From Mimachlamys varia (Eukaryota; Mollusca; Bivalvia; Pectinida; Pectinidae), in the NCBI GenBank assembly GCA_947623455.1, contig OX392534.1, positions 37,453,426 to 37,517,425 of the forward strand: a stretch of DNA of 64,000 nt, written 5' to 3'. Shown one piece after another: positions 36,331-47,800 of this stretch (position 1 is its first letter; the number at the start of each line of letters is the position of its first letter). A program made the position numbers and the translations under genes. The notes under the pieces are model-generated. The model did not search any database. It saw only the letters and a list, made by a program, of their open reading frames with translations, and was not told the DNA's origin.

Positions 36331-36502
36331 GTCAAAGAAGGCTACCGTGCGAGGTGTAGAGTTTTTGATTTACGCTGTCGTTTTAATTTTTTTTATACAA
36401 ATTAGTAAACTGGAAGCTCCGTCAAATTGTTTTGGTCAGTGCGGCATTGGCCCACCGCCGAGGGTACCAACGCATCAACAAAACTTTCTTTCCGAACTCT
36501 AA
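36317..36502 (+). other. Possible first exon of a small membrane or secreted peptide
   Basis: Starting at ATG 36317 the frame gives 61 residues: MTSGQSKKATVRG, a hydrophobic stretch (FLIYAVVLIFFIQI) and a Cys/Pro-rich start (NCFGQCGIGPPP). This resembles a signal-anchor followed by a secreted region. From about 36465 the frame runs into retroelement tail sequence, so the natural exon end has been replaced. The upstream duplicate of the start region reads only MTSGQ, stop. No homology recognised; could be chance. Confidence 0.3.
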
Positions 36503-36570
36503 ATCGATTTAAGTACAGATAATATACCCAACTGTTCCGGAGGGGAAAGCGTTTTCTGCTTCATCGACGA

Positions 36571-36822
36571 CATTAGTCTGAAGGGTTCTGATTCTCTGAC
36601 CCGCTAAATATTTGGACGACAGGCGGGTTGCACACACCTGTCGTCCAAATATCTAGCGGGTCAGAGAATCAGAACCCTTCGGACTATCCAAATATCTAGC
36701 GGGTCAGAGAATCAGAACCCTTCGGACTATCCAAATATCTAGCGGGTCAGAGAATCAGAACCCTTCGGACTATCCAAATATTTAGCGGGTCAGAGAGTCA
36801 GAATCCCTTCGGACTACGACGA
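36571..36822. repeat. 44-bp tandem repeat with an inverted first unit
   Basis: Four units containing tctagcgggtcagagaatca and gaacccttcggactatcc run to about 36815. An inverted copy (gaagggttctgattctctga, then cccgctaaatatttgg) precedes them, separated by a centre cgtccaaat/atttggacg. The array sits inside the retroelement tail. Confidence 0.85.
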
Positions 36823-37635
36823 CACCCGTCATGTCTTTAATAATAATATTGAAGATAGGTTAATTCTCGATTATGTTCCCTTAACTTGGTTAACTAGGTT
36901 TAGGTGACTAAATAGCTAGCAAATAAAACGATAAATTCTCTCTACTTGGCTTATGAACTCGTAAGTTCTGTAAAATTAGGTTATAATAAAGAGGGGTGTT
37001 CATCAAGCTCTCTGAAAGTTTTGTCGAAGAATGCAACACAAACTATACTTCCCAATGGCAAAAACACTGTGTTATGAATACATTCGATGAGAGGATTATC
37101 TGTCAAATGACCCAGAAGTAATGCAGACAGATATTGATCAATATCCCTTACAAAGTAATATCTTAAAACATAACCTCCCTAGAAAAATTACTTGCTTCCC
37201 CAGTGGCCTTCTGGGCTTCACTATTGAAGCCCTTGTATAGTGTATAGCCCTTTTTTTACATCACTGACCAGTCCTTTAAGTACAAAACAGATGTATGGTA
37301 TAGTTTAATTATTTTTTAATTAGCTCGACTGTATCTTAGTCTAAATTATAAAGATGCTATTCTCGTGCTTGTCTTTTGTACAATCCTTATTAATGAAGGA
37401 ACGAGAGAAAGAAACACAATTAATTAGTTAATCAACAATTCATGAACATTTGATTAGAAACATAAGCGTTTGATAATGGTCAGAACTCAAGATTCAACAA
37501 ATTCAAGAGGAGGACGTAACTTTTTGCGCGCAGTAAAACTAGCTTCGAGATATTTTCCATGAAAACAGCTTTGTATTGTTTGCCTAGTCTTTCAAGCAAT
37601 ATGATGAAATTTCAGATTGCCAAACGGACAATTAG

Positions 37636-37812
37636 TCGATGAAGCAGAAGACGATTACTCTTCGGGAACACCTGGTCTTATTCTCTTGTACTTTTACAAG
37701 GGTCTCCATGAAAATCTTTCATTTCTTCATATTTTGTACTAGTTTAATCGAGTTTGAGTTCGGATTATGGTTTTGTTGACACTTTTGTATTTTCTGGGGT
37801 TTTTTTTGTCAT
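37636..37812 (+). mobile_element. Retroelement 3' tail copy upstream of gene copy 2
   Basis: Carries the shared tail words gatgaagcagaagacg, ggtcttattctcttgtactt and gttttgttgacacttttg, in the same orientation as gene copy 2, about 0.6 kb upstream of its TATA box. The flank 36823-37635 shows nothing else. Confidence 0.65.
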
Positions 37813-38447
37813 CGATCATTTTTCGAAATTTTACTGTTAAGTTGTTAGTTAAGGAAGAGGTAATTGGCGGGCAGACATATTTTATAACTCGTCAATTAAC
37901 ATCATAAATTAAATAAGTAAGATGTTTGGAATCAATTTTGCGGTTACATGTATATCGAAACTTACTAAGTGTACGAAAAAGATATGCACTTACAGGAAAT
38001 TTTAGTGGGGGCATGATGATTTAATGTTCATAATATGTTTTCACCATAGACATTCTATTTTTTTATACAACCCAGTCTACTGAGTGGAACCCATGTCATT
38101 AATTTTGGTTTAAACTATTTCCTATTGTCAGTAAAGTATTTCAGTAATACAAACATGTATTTAATGTATATGATTTAACTTTATTTAATACAAACCAAAT
38201 ATTGAAACATCCCTGTCACTATCCTGTTCCTTCACAAATAATTCTTGTTACCGTAAACAATTCTCAAGGAAGTATAAACTCTTTTGCATATGTCTCTGTT
38301 CCAAACATTTATCTTGCACAAAGTGATTTTTTAAAGAAATATTAAGGCCATGTTAGTACACACACCTTCACAGATGGTGATCTTTCGAATGTTTTTTGAG
38401 AAAAATTTTTTATCTCACAGATGTCAAATTCTCTTCCTTTTTCGTAT

Positions 38448-38456
38448 TATATAAAG
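38448..38456 (+). promoter_or_regulatory. TATA box of copy 2
   Basis: TATATAAAG. The preceding 120 bp resemble the promoter of copy 4: ccttcacagatggtgatc here and ccttgacagatggctatg there, each followed by a C/T-rich segment and the TATA box. The 5' exon should run from about 38480 to 38535. Confidence 0.75.
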
Positions 38457-38532
38457 TGAAGAGCAGGGGAGAAACCTGAAATTTTAGACGACGAATTTAG
38501 TAGAAGAAATACGTGAACATAGGAAGTAAAAG

Positions 38533-41500
38533 ATGGTAAGTTGTATGTACAAGATATATTCACTTTAAATTACGAAACTTAGTCTTAAACGCTGTTAAAG
38601 TCTGGTTATTTTTAGTCAACAGAATAATGTCACATAATATTTCTTTGCATCATTTTTTTAATTTTTGGTTGCCTTTTAGTACAGCCTTTAAAAGATGTCT
38701 TTGTTGTCTTTTAAGAAAATATAATCATGTAGGAACATAAAAAATTTGATACGAATTTGTAAACAATGTTTTCTTCAACATTTCTGTACAACTTTGAAAC
38801 GAAATTGCAACATAGTACAAAGATGACGTAACACACACATATGCTGCACCTCTTAATTTTAGTAATAGAATTAAACTGCATCATACAGCTGTTTCGTCCT
38901 CCTAGGACTCTTCAGTGATGCTAGCGACCAAAAGGTAGGAATCCAAAATTTCTAATGTAGAAGCGGAAGGGTCAGGTGCGTAAAACCCCTTTAATTTAGA
39001 TAGAAATTAGGTATTAAACGGCAGTGTTCAATATTGGCAAATGGATACCATTTTAGTTATTAAAAGAGAAACAAACAGATTGCCTATTCAAAATTGAATA
39101 ATATTTATGTTGTGTTTAATTCTAAAATGGTTTTGACAATTTCGGCTAGGTAGTCCTTTGCTTCTTACTTTCCAGTTGCCGACATAATCATCATTAATCA
39201 GCTCATGAGATCGTCGGGAATAAAGACAAGAAACTAGACTTTAAATAGTAATTATACAGACAACGCGAAATTAATTGAAAATCCGAATCATATCAATTAC
39301 CAAAGCACTCGAAAAATACCCCATAATGGCTTCCCTGCGTGAACGCAGCAGTGTGGAAGGAGTAGTTACATCTGGGTCTCATTGAACATATCTTTTATTA
39401 CAGAAAACATTGAGGAAACAGACCCTTATTCTATGCTTAGTGGCAACCACTCTTTGTGTCACCACGGCAAAAGACAAAACAGAACAGAAGCGAAAGAGAC
39501 AGTTCGCGGCTGCTTTACTTGGACTAGGATCCTTGTTTGGGGAGCTATTTGCAGGAGCTGCGGCTGAAACTGCAATAGGAGCCAGCTTGGGCGCTGGTCT
39601 TGCTGCAGGTATTGGTAGAGTAAACACCCCCATCCCCACACTGCTTTAGCCTGTATTTTAATCAGATTGCACCTCATGAGGAGTGATATTATAGTTGACA
39701 AATTCGTAACAAAAATTTAACCACTTTTTTACATTCAATCACGGTTAAAATGTCTTTTCAGTACACTTTATAAACATAAGTTTCATTAAAAGAAAATATT
39801 TTGTTACTTGATGCTATTATTTCTTGTTCAGAACAGTAGGTTAATACCATAGCTCATTTGGCATTTAATATCAGTGACGTTGGAAGTTGTGAAAAAGTGA
39901 GGGACAAGGGTTTTTGAAAACCTATAAATGTACGTGGCGAGCGAATCATTTTCTATTTTCGCGAAATAACCAGTAGACATCCTCGATATTCAGGGGTTAC
40001 GCTCACCTTCGCTCTCTATACCCCTTGAATATGTAATGTCAAAACTGATGGCACGCGCAGGTAAAATAACCTGATCAATCGCTAGACCACCATCGACTTC
40101 ATAGTTAAAACTTGTTAGTTTTTACCGTTATGTGACCACGAGATCCGTTTGATGCACACCAAAGGGTCGAGCTAGTCTTCTTGCCTCATCAACAAGGTGG
40201 CATACACGAAGCTTTTGCCTAATTCAGGGTCTGCGCCAGTAACATGTTTTTCAGGTTTGATTTGGGGAATATCTCGTACGATAAACAACTGCTCCTTGAG
40301 ACTGTTCATCGAACTCTTAAATTACATTGCTGTACTTCTACGAAGTATGGATTTAATACAGGTAATTTACCTCAACTTATGGTAATCCTGAATCAATGTC
40401 TCCAAGGATTGTTGGGGGATCTAAATACGTGTGCCAGTAGGTTGCCTGACCGTTTGAGCTTCCCAGTGAACGTGGTGAAGTCAGTATGTGCCCCGACACA
40501 GATATAGTTTTAGTTCGCGTTCTTACCCTGATACAATGATTTTGTCATTGACACATAGATGGAAATAATTCAGCTCTGACAGATATACAGATAATGACGG
40601 AGTTTGGGGTGAGAGTACACATATCTCATAAATTACTGTCAATACTTTCGAGTAAGAAATGGTCAAAGCTATCGAATACCTTCCTAAGGTGGTTAATGGG
40701 AAGGGGCAGGCAGCCAAGAAAACATAACAAGGTCAGCAATAGTTTTGCTTTTTGGATGATTGTGTAAAAAAAAACTGGAATTTAATATGTTTGCGGGTCG
40801 TCATAATTCACATCGGACTGAATAAATCAACAGGAAACCGGACTCTTATACAGTTGGGGATGCATTTCATATATATTAGAAGGAAACGTCATGCATGTGT
40901 TCATCTCTACCATGATGATAATTAGGTATCTGCTGAAGGCTTAGGAGGAGGAGAGGAGGAGGAGGAGGAGGAGGAGGAGGAGGAGGCATCTGTGACTGTG
41001 ATCGACTTTTGCTCACAGGTCTGTAAGAGCTCCTGACACAGACATTAACTTTGCTACCTCCGTAAAAGAATTCATTTTTATGACACTGCCATCATAAGAA
41101 ACCATCTGCTGTTGAAAGATAACAATTTCTGGTTAGCAGGGTGTAAAATCACCGAGGCTGCTCAAATATTGGATAAGCACTAATGGCATGGCTAGCTCAT
41201 GCTACAATTTAATGTTTAAGAGTGTAACGAATGAACCTTGCCGACAATGAAAGAAAAATTTGGAAATTTTAATAGGTTTACTCATTCCTTTTCGCATTCT
41301 TGTTAAGTACTGGCTGACTTCGGCATACACCAAAAGGTAACTGATAGCCAAGAATGAGCATAAACATATTTTTGAGGTCATTTGACCCGAAGGGTCAGGA
41401 TGATCAATAGCCATCGTGCTTCGTCAGTCGTCGTGTGCCGTGCGTAAACATTTTACTTTCAAATTCCTACTCCTTCTTAACCCCAATGCGGATTACTACC

Positions 41501-43602
41501 ATCCTTGAGAGAGGGCGGTTGAATCGTTTGGTAAACGAGGCTGGCGTGACCCCTGGGAATAGACGGACGGGGCCCCAAAAGGGAACTTTGGTGAGTGTTC
41601 GCTCCAAAACCCTACTCCTCATTAACCTTTGGGTGGGTTTCAACCAGATTTTGTGTGAAACATGATAGGGGAGGACAATCATATTTTATATCAATGAAAC
41701 TATAATTATTTCAATTTAAAATTCGCTAGGGTTATAAGGTCTCGAAAAGGGTCCAGCCTCCATTGCAGAGGGGATTTCAGAAATTGAATTTGGAACCTAT
41801 TATTTGTCTGGTCAAAGCCTTCGATTGCTACCCAGCATTTAAGACACCGAGGGAAACGTTAGGGTACTGTTACGTTGACCCACACAAATAATTGGTAGCA
41901 TGCAGTACTGCTGCATGTTGGTTCGAAAATACTCTTGGGGTTCAAAGGCATATATAATTGGTTTGTTCTAGAAAAGCGGTCACTTTCAAAGGACACTACA
42001 ACGTGTCCGAAAGATGTAATAAAACTAGTAAAAGTAAATTTTAGAAAGCGGTCGGTCTGTAAATGACTTAAACACGAGTAATTATTTCTTCCTGAGGTTT
42101 GCGCAACGAAATCTGAAATGCATGTCTATATCCCATTGTTAAGTGTCGTTATTTAAAGATACTTTTCCATTTTTTGTAGGTTTATGAGATGATAACTCCC
42201 ATTGAGCTGTTGTAAATTGAATAAAAGTTGTAAGGCATCTATGAACTATGTTAAATTTATTCGTGCCAAACTGCCAAATCATCACATCACAACCTCAAAA
42301 AATAAGTAGTAAATTATTCCATACATTAACAGTATTTTTCTTTTAACAACTATTTTATTCACCAATTAGCGAAAATACATTTTATTTCAAACCTTACCAA
42401 CGTAAAAACGTAAAAGCATTGAATTTGCATAAGCCGTGATTAACTCCGACCATGTCTATTGTTAATGACGTCCTACTATTATGTCACGAATCCGGATAAT
42501 TTGCATAGCTCCGACGTCTCGACGTCATGGGAAAATGGCGCGTGCTTAAGTATAGTTTTTGATAACTCTAATTTGCTGAACAAAGATAATCGAGTAAAAG
42601 TTAGAGTACACTGTAAATATAAAGGAAAGAGGGTCCTTAATGAAAGAGCTTTTTGCAGGAACAGCAGCTGAAACCGCAATTGGAACTGGCCTGGCCGTAG
42701 GGACTGGTATTGCGGAAGCCGGTATCGAGTCGGGCATTCACCATCACCCTCACACAGCAGTAGATTCGCCACATACAGGTACGATATCATTCATAGCGGT
42801 AACAATTATTTATGTTGTTTAATTGTAAAACGTTGCGACATCTTCATGTTAACCAATAAGTTTTATAAAATATCACGTTTGCAGTGGTCAAGCCTACTGT
42901 AAAAACTGGTGTCCAAACTGGTGTCCAGACTGGTGTCCAAACAGTAGCTGTAGCGATCCCACCACCTGTGCTGTGTGAAAGTACAGGCTTTTGCACTTCT
43001 GACATATGCGACCTAAAAAACCACCTATTTGTTGCGAACGTTTTGTGCATTGGAACCCGTAAATGCTGCATACCATCTGCTACTTGTGGTGTAACGGCAA
43101 GAGTAGGAAAAGTCGAAGTTGAAGGTCCCGGGGAGTGTCGATTTTCCGGGACCGACCACGTGTGTCACGATGACGAGGAAGTGAGTACTGTTCTCACGTG
43201 TAACCCTGGATACACCTGCTGCGTTGACAAAAACTGTAAGTATAAAAAAATTATGTGATTTAAAAAAAAAATTGTTTCAGTCGAAAATGATAACGAAAAT
43301 AATTTCACATATATAAGAACGAAATATAGTAGATACTATTTATCTGATTAGCTGTGCTTGATAGAATGCGGGGTTTCGACGGAGTCCTCTACTAATTCCT
43401 TACATTTAATTTAATTGTTTTTCATGTTGCACATACAAAGTTAAATCGACTTCTCTCGTACGTATACACATTTAACATATTAATTCTTATTCGTGATTTA
43501 CTAGTCTTTTATATTAATGATAAGGACTACATAATGATATATGATATGGTCTTTACCATTGCATTTTGTGTACAATACTTAATTGTGATTTTCCTTTTAG
43601 GA
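38533..43602 (+). CDS. Secreted two-module Cys-rich protein, copy 2 (possibly patched together)
   Basis: Proposed exons: 5' exon ending ..AAAAGATG at 38535 (donor GTAAG); 39404-39608 after acceptor ttacag; 42885-43235 after acceptor tttgcag; last exon from 43601. The usual start codon of exon A reads TTG (39410-39412), but the ATG closing the 5' exon is in frame, giving MKTLRKQ before the signal core LILCLVATTL. The exon then reads KDKTEQKRKR and QFAAALLGLGSLFGELF. A phase-1 donor (GCAG|GTATTG) fits exon B. Exon B has an extra VQTGVQTGVQT repeat and all 12 cysteines, then AAC T|GTAAGT; joining to GAATTTCG makes TGA. Total 186 aa. The 3.3-kb intron contains a decayed spare exon A. Alternative: two broken genes. 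Confidence 0.5.
38819..38925 (+). mobile_element. RT element fragment in intron 1 of copy 2
   Basis: gatgacgtaacacacacata translated on the plus strand gives DDVTHTYAAPL, the same block found at the end of the RT relic at 30419-30988. Orientation is the same as gene copy 2. It is followed by tgtttcgtcctcctaggact. Confidence 0.65.
40000..40240. mobile_element. MITE family M1 copy in copy 2 intron
   Basis: Starts caggggttacgctcaccttc and continues ccccttgaatatgtaatgtc, clearly related to the left arm at 4822; also shares catagttaaaacttg and gttatgtgaccacgagatcc, a block present at 4950 in reverse. The right arm is missing or diverged. Confidence 0.5.
40943..40986. repeat. (GGA)n microsatellite
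   Basis: About 14 gga/gag triplets with one interruption. Confidence 0.95.
42628..42780 (+). pseudogene. Decayed exon A within copy 2
   Basis: Retains ELFAGTAAETAIGTGLAVGTG, split here as ELFAGTAAETAIG and TGLAVGTG, a linker with HHHPHTAVDS and a donor (ACAG|GTACG, phase 1). It has lost the signal peptide: the sequence before GAGCTTTTTGCAGG no longer reads as the propeptide or GLGSLFG. An ATG at 42640 starts MKELFAG but offers no signal peptide. It may still be spliced as an optional internal exon. Confidence 0.65.
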
Positions 43603-43656
43603 ATTTCGACGAAAATGCAGAGATGTTCGAATGAGTTTTTATTGTCCGCTTTGGAA

Positions 43657-43662
43657 AATAAA
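43657..43662 (+). terminator. Poly(A) signal of copy 2
   Basis: AATAAA in the terminal exon, 57 nt after its acceptor (ccttttag, 43593-43600). The same signal, in the same context (aataaagagat), occurs 55 nt into the terminal exon of copy 4 (57699-57704). Confidence 0.65.
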
Positions 43663-43784
43663 GAGATGGTTCACATAAAATGCGTGGATGAATTGTTTGT
43701 GTTGTTGGGTTTCGATGCATATGCATGTCTGAGAACAGTGTTTGGGGTGGTATTTTGACCTTAGTTCGCATTTTGAGGACGTGG

Positions 43785-44045
43785 CATTTACTTGGAGGTT
43801 ACTTAGATTTACATGTTGAGGCCAAATGACGCTTACCCTCCCCTTTTTCAAGGGTCTCCGTGTGTTTTATTTGTTACATTTTGATCATAGTTTAATCGGT
43901 TTGGTTTGGATTGGGGGGTTTTACGCTTCGATACTCTCTGATTTTTGTTGGTTGTTTTTGCTAAATGAATTATTTTCGGAGATCTTGTACTCTGTGTCGC
44001 AAAATCGTTTAATTCCTTTTAAATATATTAATGCCTGGACGAGAT
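43785..44045 (+). mobile_element. Retroelement 3' tail copy just downstream of gene copy 2
   Basis: Diverged tail: gaggacgtggcatttacttg, ttcaagggtctccgtgtg and tacgcttcgatactctctg, same orientation as the gene. It starts only about 100 bp after the terminal exon. Confidence 0.6.
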
Positions 44046-44439
44046 AATTTCTTCAAGCGAAACTTTAGCGACTCCATCCAATTTAATAGCGAAAAACAAT
44101 ACCCTGTCAATTCAATGCACAAATGAGTCCGTACAATGCACAGCTCAGGGGGGCATACACAATGTTGGTGGACCAAGAACGCTTTCGATTGTGTGAGGGT
44201 ACCCTTACATTAACCTCTTTGACGAGGGTACATGGATGAAAATTTCCCAGACGATAGAAAGGCTCCCTATCTTCCAGTTACATTATTATTACATCATTAT
44301 AACACATGTTTATTTTCCGTAGTAAACAGGCCACTTTCTAGTTGAGATGCTTTGTCCTTTCAGTGTATAATATATGTTCTAAAGGACGTTTGTCCAAAGA
44401 GATAAAACCTTTCAAGGAAATGCCTATAATAGCACAATA

Positions 44440-45000
44440 TTTGGACAGATTGACTGATGGATTCGACAGGGTTCCAAGTTGGGTCATGCATTAAATAAAC
44501 ATTTATAAAAAGTTTGAACTTCAATTTGCCATAACTTTTGAATGAATAATTGGATCATACCTAATGTGTCGAACTATATGCATTGATAAGATACACCACT
44601 TAACTAGGTTCAATCAAATTGATCAAGGGATTGGTTAGTCACGGTCATTACACATAACCAATTGTACAGTGACCTGAATACCATGGTAACCAAATGTTTT
44701 GCTAAAATAAATCCGCACATAGATCTACACCTGGTTCCTAACATCCCTGTGTTGTTTCACTGAAATCGGTTCACAGATTTAGGAGGAATTTTCCGGACAA
44801 TATTTTACACAAAAACCTTTGTATGGTGACCTGGTTACTATGGGAACCGATATTTCTGAGAGAAAAAAAGAGCAAAATCCTGCACATTTACACATGGTGC
44901 CTTACATTCCTGTGTTATTTCATTGAAATCGGATCTTAGGTTTATGATCATATCTGCGGACATGTTACTGTGGACGACAGACAGACATCCGGACGTTTGT
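44440..45000 (+). repeat. Dispersed repeat ending in a gacagacagac tract
   Basis: Two related halves (tggtaacc...cctggttcctaacatccctg...aaatcgg and ttactatggg...tggtgccttacattcctg...aaatcgg) repeat at about 180 bp. The end, ggacgacagacagacatccgg, resembles the tetranucleotide tract of pearl-type elements. Non-coding. Confidence 0.5.
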
Positions 45001-45105
45001 GTGTAAGGGGGTGTCGTTGTGGGGGTATAAGTACGGTACATATAGATACGGAGCTGGCATGTCAAACTTTTATCTCCATATTAGTTAATATGGTGATAGT
45101 AAGTC

Positions 45106-45149
45106 CTGCTACTATCTTCACTAACAGAGAGTTAGTCATGCTACGATCA
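45106..45149 (+). repeat. Isolated 1.4 units of the 32-bp satellite
   Basis: cctgctactatcttcactaa, cagagagttagt and catgctacgatc match the 32-bp satellite unit of 61440-62945 in register, 16 kb away from the array. Confidence 0.7.
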
Positions 45150-45192
45150 AAGATCAAGGACACAACAGATTGTTCTACATCAGCTGTTTTTT
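45148..45192 (+). mobile_element. RT element fragment downstream of copy 2
   Basis: aagatcaaggacacaacaga reads KIKDTTDCSTSA on the plus strand, the same block as EIKDTTDCLTSA in the relic near copy 1. Very short, but in the same orientation as gene copy 2. Confidence 0.55.
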
Positions 45193-45489
45193 TTTTACTT
45201 AAGCTATTACCAACATGACAGTTAACACCCCTCCCCCCCCCCCCCCTGGGGCCTGAGAGGCAGGCCCAATAGGAAAAATATAGCAAATTCTTAAAAATCC
45301 CCTTCTATTTTAGGAATGATAAAATATTTCCAAATTTTATCTGAAATATCCTTGTGTGAAGGGGATTCATTACATTCTTTAAGATCCTTCTATTGTCCAC
45401 ACATAGTAAATTCTTTAAAATCTTTCTCATTCTTTAGGAATGACAGAATATTGTCCAAATTTGATCTGAAGTATCCTTGAGTGCATCAT

Positions 45490-45655
45490 CGACATGAATG
45501 AAGTCGGTTGCGACTCCATTGTAATCTTCAAAGGCCAGGCACGCAGCCTGGCGAATGGTCTTTTTTTTACCTGAATGTGGCTTCAGTTTTGCCATAACAT
45601 ATGCCAGGTGTGTAGAGAGTGTAGGTGATCGTAACCTCTGGACTTCTTGGATGTC
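45490..45655. mobile_element. MITE family M1 fragment
   Basis: Shares gaagtcggttgcgactcc, aatcttcaaaggcca and ccaggtgtgtagagagtgta with the right half of the 4822-5136 element. Confidence 0.55.
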
Positions 45656-46007
45656 TTGAATGAAGGGGATTCAATTTTGTATCATCGAAGGAATAACAGG
45701 ATATTGAGTTGTCAGCATTATTCGATTAATGGGAATTAATTGTGTATAAACTTTGAGTAAGAAACCACCGGGGACTGTAGGATGGGCCGATAAGGGGAAT
45801 GTAGTAAATTATTAAAAAAAACCCTTCTTTTTGAGATGATTGATTAAGAGGATATTTACCATTTGTTGTGAAGCATCCTCCGTTGAAGGTTGTTCAATTT
45901 TATATGGATGGGACTTAACCGCCATTCAACCCATATATGATATGAAGTGGACGTTTTAGAGTATGCTCATTAGTGTGCTAACTTTTGTGATTGACAATGA
46001 TACTCGG

Positions 46008-46240
46008 TTCTCTATTTGAGGACGCCACGTTTACTTGGATGTGACATAGATTTACATGGCGGGTGTCGTCGAATAAGAAGAAGACGCTTACTCTTCCGGA
46101 TCACCTGGTCTTATTCTCTTGTACTTTTACGAGAGTCTCCATGTAAATCTTTCTTTTGTTCCTATTTTGCCTATAGTTCAATCGATTTTGAGTTCAGATT
46201 ATGTTTTCGTTGATGCTTCGGTATTCTCTGATTTTTTTAA
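46008..46240 (+). mobile_element. Retroelement 3' tail copy
   Basis: A complete-looking tail: gacgccacgtttacttggat, gaagacgcttactcttccgg, ctggtcttattctcttgtac and cgttgatgcttcggtattct. The stretch 46240-46940 shows no other feature. Confidence 0.7.
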
Positions 46241-46939
46241 AAGTGTAAAAGTGTGATTGTTGAAGTAATAACGATATTACGGACAAAATTAATACATTGA
46301 ATGAATGTTTAATAAATAAAATGTTCAATGTTTTGTCTAATGGCTGAGCTTGCATAATATAGATTAATGGGAACATCGGACATCCCTGCTTTACAGAACA
46401 ACTGACTTGAAAAGAGGTTTGATAGCAACCCATTAGTGCGTAAAAGATCGCGTAAGTTAATAAACATCAGTTTTAGTCCATTAAATGAGCTGATCATCGA
46501 TACCAAATTCTCAAGACACATGCGTACATAATTCCATCCCACTCGATCTATTTTTAATTTTCAATGTGCCTTGCTGAGTAAAATCTCACTTTTAACTGTA
46601 TTGTGGAGCGATTCTGTCGGGATTTATATTAATAGCAATGGCTGGTTCATCCGTTATCGTTATATTGAGACCTGGTAGGATGTTTTGCTGGATACCTTCG
46701 TCATGGTATTTCAGTGAGATAGCACTATAAAGTCGGCATCAATGTTTGTCACCAAATGTGATGATCTGTTTCTAGCTATACAGATGTCAATGTATTAGAT
46801 ACAATATATATATAAGACAAATGTTCTCACTTCTTTTCGGTCATTTTATAAGGTACCAACGCAGTGCTTTTTGTAGATTTTTGAAAGAACGCTATCAGCG
46901 CCTGATTGTTTGATTTCTTTTGGTTATCAACAAGCAAAT

Positions 46940-47800
46940 CAGAGAGAAAAAAAAGCGTCAACAAAACCATATTCCGAACTCAAAATCGATTAAACTAGAA
47001 GCAAAATATGAACATAGGAAAGCTTTACATGGAGACCCTTGTAAAAGAGAATAAAACCAGGTATTTCGGAAGAGTAAACGTCTTCTGCTTCATCGACGAC
47101 ACCCGCCATGTAAATTTTGGTCACATCCAAATCAACATCAATCCTCGAAATGAGAAATGAGAGTCACCATTGTCAATCACAACAAGTAAGCAACACTTAT
47201 AAGCAAACTCAAAAACATCCATCTTCATATATCACACAAAGATACAGAATATTTCTCGATGAGATCAAGATGGCGACCATAAAACATATTCTTCATCAAC
47301 CTGTATCTCTCGAATTCCGGTGCCGTTAGTTTGTTCGTCAGCAGTTGACATCTATCACGAAAATTTCGTTAATAAGAGAAAGCCCTAGAATAACGTCATA
47401 AACATTATAGCTTTGGAGAAGCAGGGATGTTACTTTCAAGAAAGGGAAGGTTTATCATACAGCTTAGTAGTAAGCTGTCAGTGTTGGCCATAGCTTAAGT
47501 AAAGATCGCAGTAAGAAGTTGATGTACGAAAGTCTATTGTATCTTTAATCTCAAGTTCGGTAGGGTATATACGATCGACTAGGTCAGCAAACTTCTTGTT
47601 ATTTATAGACAACGCATCGTCGATATACCTGAAATTAAAAGATTTGGCAAGGTTTTTGTTACCCGTCCTGATAAGCCCCTCGACAAACTCAGCCTCGTAT
47701 GAAAACAAACACCAGTCAGCCAAAAGTGGGGCACAATCAGTTCCCATAGGAATGCAAAGAGTCTGTTGGAAAATATTTCCTTCGAACTCAACAAAGATAT
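46940..47800 (-). mobile_element. RT element relic and 3' tail (near gene copy 3)
   Basis: Minus-strand coding remnant 47747-47478: MGTDCAPLLADWCLFSYEAEF, split as MGTDCAPLLADW and SYEAEF, then FNFRYIDDALSINN with the YIDD catalytic motif intact, then ELEIKDTIDFRTSTSYCDLY, after which the frame breaks. The tail lies at 46940-47170. Same orientation and position relative to gene copy 3 as the relic at 29765-31060 has to copy 1. Fragmented and non-functional. Confidence 0.75.

Larger units (their letters stand above)
39640..42600. other. Long intron of copy 2: repeats only
   Basis: Contains an M1-related MITE (about 40000-40240), a (GGA)n microsatellite (40943-40986) and a segment with gggcggttgaatcg and ggggccccaaaaggg (41460-41680) of a kind common in bivalve repeats. 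I see no exon B of the gene family before 42885. Confidence 0.5.
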
